This document shows positions 1 to 6,747 of a stretch of 64,000 nucleotides of DNA, piece after piece. The position numbers and the translations under genes are program-made. Below the pieces are notes generated by a model. That model did not search any database, was not told where the DNA came from, and saw only the letters and a list, made by a program, of their open reading frames with translations. This DNA is from Arthrobacter sp. CAN_C5 (lineage in GTDB: Bacteria; Actinomycetota; Actinomycetes; Actinomycetales; Micrococcaceae): positions 1,798,001 to 1,862,000 of the forward strand of contig NZ_JAGGMZ010000001.1 of the NCBI RefSeq assembly GCF_017875735.1, read 5' to 3'. The first letter of the stretch is position 1, and the number at the start of each line of letters is the position of its first letter.

Positions 1-2
1 TG

Positions 3-539
3 TCGTCGAATTCCGGCGGCGAGGGTGACATCCGTGCGCAACTGGTGGAGGCCGACCTGGTTTCCTGCATGGTCGCCCTCCCCACTCAGCTGTTCCGCAG
101 CACCGGCATCCCGGTGTGCCTGTGGTTCTTCGCTAAGGACAAATCGGCAGGCGCCGTCGACCGGTCCGGTGAGGTGCTCTTCATTGACGCGCGGAACCTG
201 GGTTACATGGTGGACCGGGCCGAGCGCGCGCTGGCGGACGAGGACATCGCAAAGATCGCCGAGACGTATCACGCGTGGCGCGGGTCAGCGTCGGCTCAGG
301 GTTCGGGCATCGAGTACGACGACGTCGCGGGGTTCTGCAAGTCAGTCTCGCTGGCGGAGATCAAGGCAGCCGACTACGCGCTGACGCCGGGCCGGTATGT
401 CGGCGCGGCTGACGTGGAGGACGACGGCGAGCCGATTGAGGAGAAAATCGCCCGGCTGTCGGCCGAGTTGTTTGAGCAGTTCGCTGAGTCGGGGCGGCTG
501 GCCGCGGTCGTGCGAGAGCAGCTGGGGCGGGTTTCGTGA
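3..539 (+). CDS. hsdM: Type I restriction-modification methyltransferase subunit HsdM, C-terminal part
   Basis: This is the end of the N6-adenine methyltransferase subunit of a type I restriction-modification system, which methylates host DNA together with HsdS. The frame runs from base 3 without a start, so the gene begins outside the window. The residues NSGGEGDIRAQLVEADLV followed by a CLWFFAKDK stretch are typical of HsdM just after the catalytic NPPF region, which is itself not in view. The C-terminal helical part (EEKIARLSAELFEQFAESGRL) is the region that packs against HsdS. The TGA stop overlaps the GTG start of hsdS, so the two genes are translationally coupled. Confidence 0.93.
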   Translation, partial: SSNSGGEGDIRAQLVEADLVSCMVALPTQLFRSTGIPVCLWFFAKDKSAGAVDRSGEVLFIDARNLGYMVDRAERALADEDIAKIAETYHAWRGSASAQGSGIEYDDVAGFCKSVSLAEIKAADYALTPGRYVGAADVEDDGEPIEEKIARLSAELFEQFAESGRLAAVVREQLGRVS

Positions 540-1687
540 GTGGTTGGCCAGAAATGAGTCTGGGCAGTGCACCGGTGCAGATAATAGACGGCGATCGCGG
601 CCGGAATTATCCGTCAAGCGGTGACCTGTTGGAAACCGGTCACTGTCTTTTCCTAAGCGCTCGAAACGTAACCAAAAGGGGTTTCGACTTCACCGATCAG
701 GTTTTCGTCACCCACGAAAAGGATCGGCAGCTTCGGGCGGGCAAATTACAACGGGAAGACGTTGTGCTGACTACCCGTGGCACTGTTGGGAATGTCGCCT
801 ATTTCGGGGAGACTGTGGTTGAAGATCACATGCGAATCAATTCTGGGATGGTCATTCTTAGGGCAGATGGCAAGCTCATTGACTCCTCATTTCTTTATTC
901 ATTCATGAGATCCACCAGTTTCACAGATCAGGTGGAGTCGTTGACGTCTGGAAGTGCACAGCCCCAACTTCCAATCCGAGAGCTACGCCAGGTCCTCATT
1001 CCTGTTCCCGATTTTGCGCAGCAGCGAGCAATTGCGGAGATGCTGGGGGCACTTGACGACAAGATCGTCGCCAACGCCAAACTCGCTCGATCGGCTTCTG
1101 ACTTAGCCGAGCTGGAGTTTCGCCGCTTGATGCTTCGATCTCATGAATCTGTCACCTTGGCAGAAGTACTCACTCTCGAGTACGGAAAATCACTACCTGC
1201 AGGCAAGCGAACGAACGGACCGGTGAAGGTCTATGGCAGTGGCGGAATTGTTGGTAAACATACTGAAGCACTGTGTGATGGGCCGGGAGTCGTAGTCGGA
1301 CGCAAGGGCACCGCGGGTGCCGTTCACTGGGCATCGGGGCCTTTCTTCCCGATTGACACGACGTTTTGGGCGAAACCAAGCGCCGAATGGATCAGCCCAA
1401 TCTTCTCGTACTTCCTTTTAAAGTCTCTTCGACTCCACGAAATGAACTCAGACTCAGCTGTTCCCGGCTTAAACAGAAATGAGGCACATGCAATTGCGGT
1501 CCGGCGTCCAGACTCGGACCAGCTTCGCGAATTTACGACGATAGCCATGGAGCTATTCGACGTTACATCACAGATGGACCGAGAGAACGAGATGCTCGCC
1601 ACCACGCGCGATACGCTCCTGCCCCAGCTCATGTCCGGAAAACTGCGGGTCAAAGAAGCCGAAATGCTGGTCGAAGAACTCGTCTAA
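536..1687 (+). CDS. hsdS: Type I restriction-modification specificity subunit HsdS
   Basis: HsdS recognises the bipartite DNA target and directs both methylation and restriction. The 383-residue protein has the usual two halves. Target-recognition domain 1 covers about residues 1-165 and is followed by a conserved helix (AEMLGALDDKIVANAKLA). Domain 2 covers about 200-345 and is followed by a matching helix (NEMLATTRDTLLPQLMSGKL). The GTG start overlaps the hsdM stop as GTGA. The stretch around 640-1000 looks more AT-rich than its neighbours and uses codons such as tta, ata and aat, as expected for a recombining recognition domain. The target sequence cannot be read from the protein. Confidence 0.93.
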   Translation: MSGWPEMSLGSAPVQIIDGDRGRNYPSSGDLLETGHCLFLSARNVTKRGFDFTDQVFVTHEKDRQLRAGKLQREDVVLTTRGTVGNVAYFGETVVEDHMRINSGMVILRADGKLIDSSFLYSFMRSTSFTDQVESLTSGSAQPQLPIRELRQVLIPVPDFAQQRAIAEMLGALDDKIVANAKLARSASDLAELEFRRLMLRSHESVTLAEVLTLEYGKSLPAGKRTNGPVKVYGSGGIVGKHTEALCDGPGVVVGRKGTAGAVHWASGPFFPIDTTFWAKPSAEWISPIFSYFLLKSLRLHEMNSDSAVPGLNRNEAHAIAVRRPDSDQLREFTTIAMELFDVTSQMDRENEMLATTRDTLLPQLMSGKLRVKEAEMLVEELV

Positions 1688-1704
1688 GAATGTCGATGCC
1701 GCGG

Positions 1705-1732
1705 GATAGGTTCGAAACGACTTCGACCTATC
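1705..1732 (+). terminator. Hairpin after hsdS
   Basis: Arms GATAGGT and ACCTATC, extended inside by CGAA and TTCG with one bulged base, enclose a 5-nt loop. The hairpin lies 18 bp after the hsdS stop. No T-run follows, so it may be a weak terminator or an mRNA-stabilising stem. Confidence 0.5.
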
Positions 1733-1998
1733 AAGTGGAAGGCAGCGGCGATGCCATCCTCAAATGACCGGTCAGGGATGGACACCGCCGACGAGGGAGC
1801 TTCCTTCCGACCAGCTCCAGTAGACACCCGACTTTAAAGGGCTGGCACTCACGCCGGACTAACTTCGCGGGGTTGGCAGGAGCCTCGATCTGGTGGAGGG
1901 CCGCGGTGGGTTCGGTAGCGACTACCGGTCCCACAACGACACGGCGGTTATCGATTGACCTGCCGCACCAAGGGACGAGGGAAGGTCCGTGAGCATCG
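1733..1998. other. Intergenic stretch without a convincing gene; possible mobile-element debris
   Basis: About 270 bp between the hsdS hairpin and the TetR gene. A 67-codon minus-strand frame exists here but matches nothing I recognise and has no ribosome binding site. A compact hairpin is visible at 1913-1927 (CGGTAG, loop CGA, CTACCG). The stretch lies at the left border of the foreign-looking cassette inside the hsd operon, so I suspect non-coding remains of an insertion element. That is an inference from position only. Confidence 0.3.
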
Positions 1999-2673
1999 CT
2001 ATGCGGAGTCTCTCAGGGGTTCGAGGGCGGCCAGGGCGAGATCGAGGCCGAAGATGAACTCCTCCGCCGGGTCGTAGTCGGCAGCGACGAGTGCCGCGGC
2101 GGATTCGTTGAGGTAGGGGAACTCGTCGGGAGGAAGCTGGGGCAGGTAGACGTCCTCGGCCATGGCCGCGAACTCATCGGCTGTATCGAACGGCAGGTTG
2201 GCTTCCTGCAGGGCGTAACCGTAGACAAGGCTGTCGAGCAGCCAGTTGGCGTGCGTTGCCATCAACGCTGAGAAACCCGCCCTCCGCAGGCAGGCGGTAA
2301 CAGCCTCGCGATGGCGGAGGTGCGCGGCCCCCGGCGATGTCCGCGAGTCCATCAGGCCAATCGCCCACGGGTGTCGCGCGAGAACCTGTCGGGCGGATAC
2401 CGAACGCCGTCGCATCGCCGATTGCCAGTCGGTCTCTTCGGGCGGTAGCTCAATCTCCTCGAACACGACGTCGATCATCGCGTCCAGCAACTCCTCCTTG
2501 CTCGCCACATAGTGGTAGAGCGACATCGCTCCCGCGCCAAGCTCGCGGGCCAGCCGGCGCATGCTCAACCCTTCGACCCCCTCGCGGTCGGCAAGCCGGA
2601 TCGCCTCCACCACCACCCGGTGCTTGGTCAGCCCCGCGTCTGACGCGACCTGGCGTTGTTCCCTAGCGGACAC
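1999..2673 (-). CDS. TetR/AcrR family transcriptional regulator with TetR-type C-terminal domain
   Basis: This is a one-component repressor, probably sensing a small molecule. Residues about 20-65 form the DNA-binding helix-turn-helix, with the usual RLARELGAGAMSLYHYVASK segment where MSLYHYV is the recognition helix end. The rest resembles the tetracycline-repressor-like ligand domain. The start is GTG with a GAGGA ribosome binding site a few bases upstream. The gene is divergent from an oxidoreductase, and the gap between them holds a dense array of GTAC motifs that is the likely operator for both genes. The ligand is unknown; the neighbouring oxidoreductase and exporter suggest a toxic or xenobiotic compound. 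Confidence 0.9.
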   Translation of the reverse strand: MSAREQRQVASDAGLTKHRVVVEAIRLADREGVEGLSMRRLARELGAGAMSLYHYVASKEELLDAMIDVVFEEIELPPEETDWQSAMRRRSVSARQVLARHPWAIGLMDSRTSPGAAHLRHREAVTACLRRAGFSALMATHANWLLDSLVYGYALQEANLPFDTADEFAAMAEDVYLPQLPPDEFPYLNESAAALVAADYDPAEEFIFGLDLALAALEPLRDSA

Positions 2674-2706
2674 AAATTCCTCGCTTTCTGAAAATGCTTG
2701 ACATTA

Positions 2707-2757
2707 GTACAGCGTACGATCACACTCTATCGTACAACGTACGTCGTACGGTGTACG
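2707..2757. promoter_or_regulatory. GTAC-repeat operator between the TetR gene and the oxidoreductase
   Basis: Six GTAC tetramers lie in 50 bp, at 2707, 2714, 2732, 2739, 2746 and 2753; the last four are exactly 7 bp apart. Bases 2731-2750 (CGTACAACGTACGTCGTACG) form a 20-bp palindrome with only one mismatched pair of positions. A second inverted repeat pairs GTACGAT (2714-2720) with ATCGTAC (2729-2735). A TTGACA hexamer at 2698-2703 could be the -35 of the oxidoreductase promoter. This is the layout expected for an autoregulated TetR-family operator. Confidence 0.75.
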
Positions 2758-2795
2758 AGCAGCGAAGGTCGTTGCTCGGACGCAAGGAGGTTTCT

Positions 2796-3836
2796 GTGGG
2801 AAACGAACAGCGATCGAATGCCGGAGCACCCCTGGTGCCGGGGGTAAGTCTGGGCGGGGCGGCGACGATGCGGGCCACCGTCCAGCACCGCTACGGCCCG
2901 CCCTCAGCGCTCGAGTTGTCCAAGATCGGGGTACCGCTACCCGGTCGAGGGGAGGTGCTCGTCCAGGTGGGCGCAGCCTCGGTACACCCTGGCGACTACT
3001 TCGTCATGACCGGCGAGCCGTACATGGTGCGCCTGGTGTACGGGCTCCGCCGGCCGCGCCACGGCACTCCCGGCATGGACCTCGCTGGGGTGGTGGCAGC
3101 GGTAGGCAAGGACGTCACTGCTTTCCGCCCCGGCGAGAAGGTGTTCGGCTGGAGCACCGCTGGAGCACTCGCGGAGTACGCCTGCGTCCCGGCGGACAAC
3201 CTCGTGCCCGTGCCTGCCAACCTGTCGGTCGTGGACGCGGCAGCGGTGCCCACCTCGGCCATGACGGCGTTGCAGGCATTGCGCAAGATCGCGAACGTTC
3301 GACCGGGCCAGACGGTGCTGGTCACGGGCGCGTCAGGCGGCGTGGGCTCCTTCGCCGTGCAAATCGCCAAGACGTTTGGTGCCGAGGTGACGGGTGTGTG
3401 CAGCACCCGCAATGTCGACCTGGTCCGGTCACTCGGTGCCGACCATGTCATTGACTACACGAGGACCGACTTCACCCACACCGGGAAGCGTTACGACGTC
3501 ATCCTCGACAACATCGAAGCCCAGCCCCTGGCGGCTGTCCGCCGGGCGCTGACGCCCACCGGCACCCTGATCCCCAACAGCGGACGAGGGGGCCGCTGGT
3601 TCGGCCCCCTCGGTCGGATAATCAAAGCGCGTGTGCTGTCTGGGTTCACCCGTCAGCAGCTGAAGCCTTTCATGTCGGTTGGGAAGCGCCAAGACCTGCT
3701 CACCCTGGCCGAGCTGCTCACGACCGGGCAGATCAGGTCCGTCATCGACCGCACTTACCCCCTCGACGAAGTGGCCGACGCCCTCCGCTACGTCGGGGCC
3801 GGCCACACCCGGGGGAAGGTCGTGATCTCCGTCTGA
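2796..3836 (+). CDS. Zinc-independent MDR-family NAD(P)-dependent oxidoreductase (quinone oxidoreductase-like)
   Basis: This medium-chain dehydrogenase/reductase belongs to the quinone reductase-like branch, which reduces quinones or enones with NAD(P)H. The GroES-like N-terminal half is followed by a Rossmann fold with VLVTGASGGVGSFAVQIAK at about residues 172-190. The catalytic and structural zinc ligands of alcohol dehydrogenases are absent. I place the start at GTG 2796 because AAGGAGG lies 5 bases upstream, giving 346 residues. An ATG at 2694 in the same frame would put the operator inside the gene and is unlikely. Control by the divergent TetR regulator is probable. Imperfect GACCGAGAG repeats follow the stop. 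Confidence 0.88.
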   Translation: MGNEQRSNAGAPLVPGVSLGGAATMRATVQHRYGPPSALELSKIGVPLPGRGEVLVQVGAASVHPGDYFVMTGEPYMVRLVYGLRRPRHGTPGMDLAGVVAAVGKDVTAFRPGEKVFGWSTAGALAEYACVPADNLVPVPANLSVVDAAAVPTSAMTALQALRKIANVRPGQTVLVTGASGGVGSFAVQIAKTFGAEVTGVCSTRNVDLVRSLGADHVIDYTRTDFTHTGKRYDVILDNIEAQPLAAVRRALTPTGTLIPNSGRGGRWFGPLGRIIKARVLSGFTRQQLKPFMSVGKRQDLLTLAELLTTGQIRSVIDRTYPLDEVADALRYVGAGHTRGKVVISV

Positions 3837-3950
3837 CGACCGGACCGAGAGGACCGAGAGGACCGACGAGAACGACCCAACCCGCATGAAAGCACGCCCA
3901 GACCTGCCGCCATTCCGGCGGACGGACCGCTCTAATCGAAAGTAAAACCG

Positions 3951-4448
3951 ATGACCCTCCAAACGAAAACCCCGACCCTGCTCGACAATCCGCGGATCCC
4001 GGTGCAGGCCAAGCTCGCGGCCGCCTGGACCAGCTTCATGTTCCTCGTCATCTACATTGACTACTTCCACCTCTACCAGCCCGGCGAAATTGACGAAATC
4101 CGGGGTGGCGAGATCTTTGTCTTCGACATCACCGGGACATTGGTTTCCATCTTCTTCGTGATCATAGCGATCCCGAGCCTGATGGTGCTGCTCTCGATGA
4201 CGCTGCCTCCCCGAGCGAACCGGGCCATGAACCTTGTCGTTGCCCTGCTGTTCATCCCCCTCTCCGTCTTCAACGCGGCAGGGGCGACCTGGGACTGGGC
4301 CTTTTACTACGGCCTCACCATTGGCGTCGAGCTGCTGATCCTGGCCTTCATTCTGCGCTCCGCCTGGACCTGGCCCCGCACCGCCCCGTCGGGGACCATG
4401 CCGACCAGCCCGGACCATGAAGCCGTTCGCGCCCAGCAGCAAGCGTGA
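3951..4448 (+). CDS. Small integral membrane protein, DUF6326-like
   Basis: The 165-residue protein has four hydrophobic segments, at about residues 25-45 (FMFLVIYIDYFHLY), 58-82, 90-112 and 118-137, and a charged C-terminal tail. It resembles the DUF6326 family of four-helix membrane proteins, which has no assigned function; I hold that family name tentatively. It lies between the oxidoreductase and the ABC exporter on the same strand and is followed by a strong hairpin, so it may form the end of a TetR-controlled unit. Confidence 0.75.
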   Translation: MTLQTKTPTLLDNPRIPVQAKLAAAWTSFMFLVIYIDYFHLYQPGEIDEIRGGEIFVFDITGTLVSIFFVIIAIPSLMVLLSMTLPPRANRAMNLVVALLFIPLSVFNAAGATWDWAFYYGLTIGVELLILAFILRSAWTWPRTAPSGTMPTSPDHEAVRAQQQA

Positions 4449-4469
4449 ACCCAAGAGCAATCCCCCCGT

Positions 4470-4499
4470 CCGGTAGGGGCCATCCAATGCCCCTACCGG
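4470..4499 (+). terminator. Strong hairpin after the DUF6326-like gene
   Basis: A perfect 11-bp stem (CCGGTAGGGGC with GCCCCTACCGG) closes an 8-nt loop 20 bp after the stop codon. There is no T-run. It probably separates the membrane-protein transcript from the ABC exporter genes. Confidence 0.6.
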
Positions 4500-4569
4500 C
4501 AGGTGACGGGCACGCCGAGCCGCCGTATCAGATCCGCCAATCCCACCATCACCCAGAGAGGTCCCGGTC

Positions 4570-5517
4570 ATGATCGAGGCACACGAGCTCACCAAGCGCT
4601 ACGGCGACAAGACCGCAGTGCACACCCTCAGCTTCACCATTGCGCCCGGTACCGTGACCGGGTTCCTCGGCCCGAACGGTGCCGGCAAGTCCACGACGAT
4701 GCGCTTGATCATGGGACTGGACCGGCCGACGTCGGGCACCGTCACGGTCAACGGCAAGCCCTACGGGCAGCACCGTTCCCCGCTGCGGGAGGTCGGCGCC
4801 CTGCTCGACGCCAAGGCCGTGCACCCCGGCCGCAGCGCCCGCTCGCATCTGCGTACGATGGCCGCCACCCACAACATCAAGACCTCCCGCGTCAGCGAGG
4901 TCATCGAGATGACCGGCCTGGCCGGGGCCGCGACCAAGCGCGTCGGCGGGTTCTCCCTCGGCATGAGCCAACGCCTGGGCATCGCCGCCGCACTCCTGGG
5001 TGACCCCCGGACGCTCATTCTCGACGAGCCGGTCAACGGGCTCGACCCTGAGGGCGTGCAGTGGGTTCGCCAACTGGTGCGCGATCTGGCCGCCGAGGGA
5101 CGGACTGTGTTCCTGTCCTCGCACCTGATGAGCGAGATGTCCCAGACCGCCGATCAGCTCCTGGTGATCGGCCGCGGTCACATCATCGCCACCGGCTCGG
5201 TCCAACAGGTCATCGATTCCGTCGCCAGCGGCGCTGTGCGGGTGCGATCCCCGCGCTCCTGTGAGCTCGCCGCCGCCCTGGCCACCGACAGCGTGACCAT
5301 CACCTCTCCCGAGACCGGGATGCTCGAGGTCAGCGGGACCACCGCGGAACACGTCGGCCAGGTCGCCTTCCGAAACGGGCTGCCGCTCTACGAATTGTCC
5401 CCACGCCGGGCCAGCCTCGAGGAGGCGTACATGTTCCTGACCCAGGACGCGGTCGAGTACCGCTCCGAGCCCACCACCGCCCACAGCACCCCAGACCAGA
5501 AGGGCCAAGACCGATGA
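4570..5517 (+). CDS. ABC transporter ATP-binding protein (ABC-2 exporter type)
   Basis: This is the nucleotide-binding subunit that powers the exporter made with the next gene. Walker A is GPNGAGKST at residues 34-42. The signature is FSLGMSQRLG near residue 133, Walker B is LILDEP near 155, and an SSHLMSEM switch region follows. The C-terminal extension after residue 220 is typical of the single-ATPase, drug or bacteriocin resistance type. A GAGAGG ribosome binding site precedes the ATG, and the stop overlaps the permease start as ATGA. The substrate is unknown. Confidence 0.92.
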   Translation: MIEAHELTKRYGDKTAVHTLSFTIAPGTVTGFLGPNGAGKSTTMRLIMGLDRPTSGTVTVNGKPYGQHRSPLREVGALLDAKAVHPGRSARSHLRTMAATHNIKTSRVSEVIEMTGLAGAATKRVGGFSLGMSQRLGIAAALLGDPRTLILDEPVNGLDPEGVQWVRQLVRDLAAEGRTVFLSSHLMSEMSQTADQLLVIGRGHIIATGSVQQVIDSVASGAVRVRSPRSCELAAALATDSVTITSPETGMLEVSGTTAEHVGQVAFRNGLPLYELSPRRASLEEAYMFLTQDAVEYRSEPTTAHSTPDQKGQDR

Positions 5518-6371
5518 GCACACTGACCGATGACCCCCTGATGAGCTCACCCGCAGCCAACCCGCCCGCCGCCGCGCAGGTGTATCCCACCTTCGCGGGG
5601 GTCTTGCGTGGGGAATGGATCAAGCTGCTGTCCCTGCGCTCGACGTGGTGGGCGCTGGCCTCCACCGCCGCAGTGATCACGCTGGTGGCCCTGGCCTCCG
5701 CCATGTCCTTGAGCGCCACGACCGACGATCCCGCCCTGGCCCAAGGCGTCGAGCAGATGCATGGTGCCGAGATCATCGCAGGCGGCTTCCATTTCGGCAT
5801 GCTCACCATCGCCGTCCTGGGCGCCCTGCTCATCACCGGGGAATACGCCACCGGCACGATCCGCTCCACTTTCGCGGCTGTTCCGAGCCGGATCCCCGTC
5901 CTTGGCGCCAAAGCCCTCGTCCTGATTGTGCTGACGGCCGCCGTGACCCTCGTCAGCGCGACCCTCTCCTACTTCGTCACCATGCTCCAGCTCTCGCAGT
6001 ACGACCTCGTCCCAGCGCTGGACGACCCGGGCACCTGGCGCGTCCTCGGCGGCACCCTCTACTCCCTTATCGCCGCCGCCCTGTTCTCCCTTGGCATTGC
6101 CACGCTCCTGCGCTCCACCGCCGCCAGCGTGACCGTAGCCCTGACCGTCCTGCTGCTACTGCCCGGCACCCTCAGCTTCATCCGCCTGGACTGGGTAGAG
6201 ACCATCGTCAGCTACTTACCGCTGCCGGCGTCCGCAGCGTTGCTCACCACCGGAGCAGCCGAGACGCAGGGTGCCTACCTCTCCACACAGGCGAGCCTGA
6301 TTGTGATGGCCGCCTACGCTATCGTCCCTCTCGCAGCCGCGGCCGTCGTGCTGCACCGACGCGACGCCTGA
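5514..6371 (+). CDS. ABC-2 type transporter permease
   Basis: This is the membrane subunit partnering the preceding ATPase. The 285-residue protein has a cytoplasmic start and about six hydrophobic helices, for example ALASTAAVITLVALASA, FGMLTIAVLGALLI, ALVLIVLTAAVTLVSATLSY, LYSLIAAALFSLGIATLL and VTVALTVLLLLPGTL. The central EYATGTIRSTFAAVPSR motif is characteristic of ABC-2 permeases in Actinobacteria. It is translationally coupled to the ATPase through a 4-base overlap. It is the last gene of the cassette that splits the restriction-modification operon. Confidence 0.9.
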   Translation: MSTLTDDPLMSSPAANPPAAAQVYPTFAGVLRGEWIKLLSLRSTWWALASTAAVITLVALASAMSLSATTDDPALAQGVEQMHGAEIIAGGFHFGMLTIAVLGALLITGEYATGTIRSTFAAVPSRIPVLGAKALVLIVLTAAVTLVSATLSYFVTMLQLSQYDLVPALDDPGTWRVLGGTLYSLIAAALFSLGIATLLRSTAASVTVALTVLLLLPGTLSFIRLDWVETIVSYLPLPASAALLTTGAAETQGAYLSTQASLIVMAAYAIVPLAAAAVVLHRRDA

Positions 6372-6413
6372 CCCCGTGCATCTCGGTACCCAATGATCGA
6401 GAACGTCACCTGC

Positions 6414-6575
6414 TCAAGTGGGACCCCCGCGGATCTCAGCGACGTAGCGCAGGAGCATTTTCCAGGTGTGGCGGCACGCGGTGATCGTGTGAGGTCTGAC
6501 TTCGCGTTGCCGAGGCATATACACGGTGAACCCGCCGCGCGGATGACGGTAGTAGATGTCGATGAGGTTGGTCAT
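6414..6575 (-). pseudogene. N-terminal fragment of a tyrosine recombinase (integrase/transposase B type)
   Basis: A minus-strand frame of 53 codons starts with ATG at 6575 and ends at TGA 6414. It reads MTNLIDIYYR..., continues with YMPRQREVRPHTIT, then a TWKMLLRYVAEIRG helix. This pattern (short N-terminus, QR-x-x-SPHTI-x-YRDT-x-x-LL) matches the SAM-like core-binding domain that opens the mobile-element integrases found as recombinase trios. The expected Y and D are replaced (ACRHTW), and everything after about 50 residues, including the catalytic R-H-R-Y domain, is missing. It is therefore a dead remnant. The rest of 6372-6747 holds no gene apart from the hsdR ribosome binding site. Confidence 0.55.
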
Positions 6576-6747
6576 GATGCCACTTCCGGGATGATGCCCG
6601 CGGCAGTCTTATCGAGCTATCGCAACTTCATTGGAAGTACATGAAGTCGGAATCCCGCCAGTGAGTGTGAGGCTGCCTCGGTCACAAGGTGTGACCAACG
6701 GAACCTAGACTGGAGCCAGTGATCGGCAACACACTGGGGGAAATAGT

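Noticed and set aside
1731..1934. 67-codon minus-strand frame after hsdS
   Set aside because: No ribosome binding site, no recognisable family, and unusual composition; kept only as a structured intergenic stretch.
2694..2795. Extended N-terminus of the oxidoreductase starting at ATG 2694
   Set aside because: It would place the operator and the AAGGAGG site inside the coding region; GTG 2796 fits the ribosome binding site and family length.
3841..3870. Imperfect GACCGAGAG repeats after the oxidoreductase
   Set aside because: Too short and too diverged to call a separate repeat element; noted within the gene entry.
3429..5550. Long minus-strand frames opposite the oxidoreductase, membrane protein and ABC ATPase
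   Set aside because: They are G- and R-rich shadows without ribosome binding sites; the plus-strand genes have clear motifs and coupled starts.
6393..6644. 83-codon plus-strand frame before hsdR
   Set aside because: It lies antisense to the recombinase remnant, whose translation looks like a real protein family, while this frame does not.
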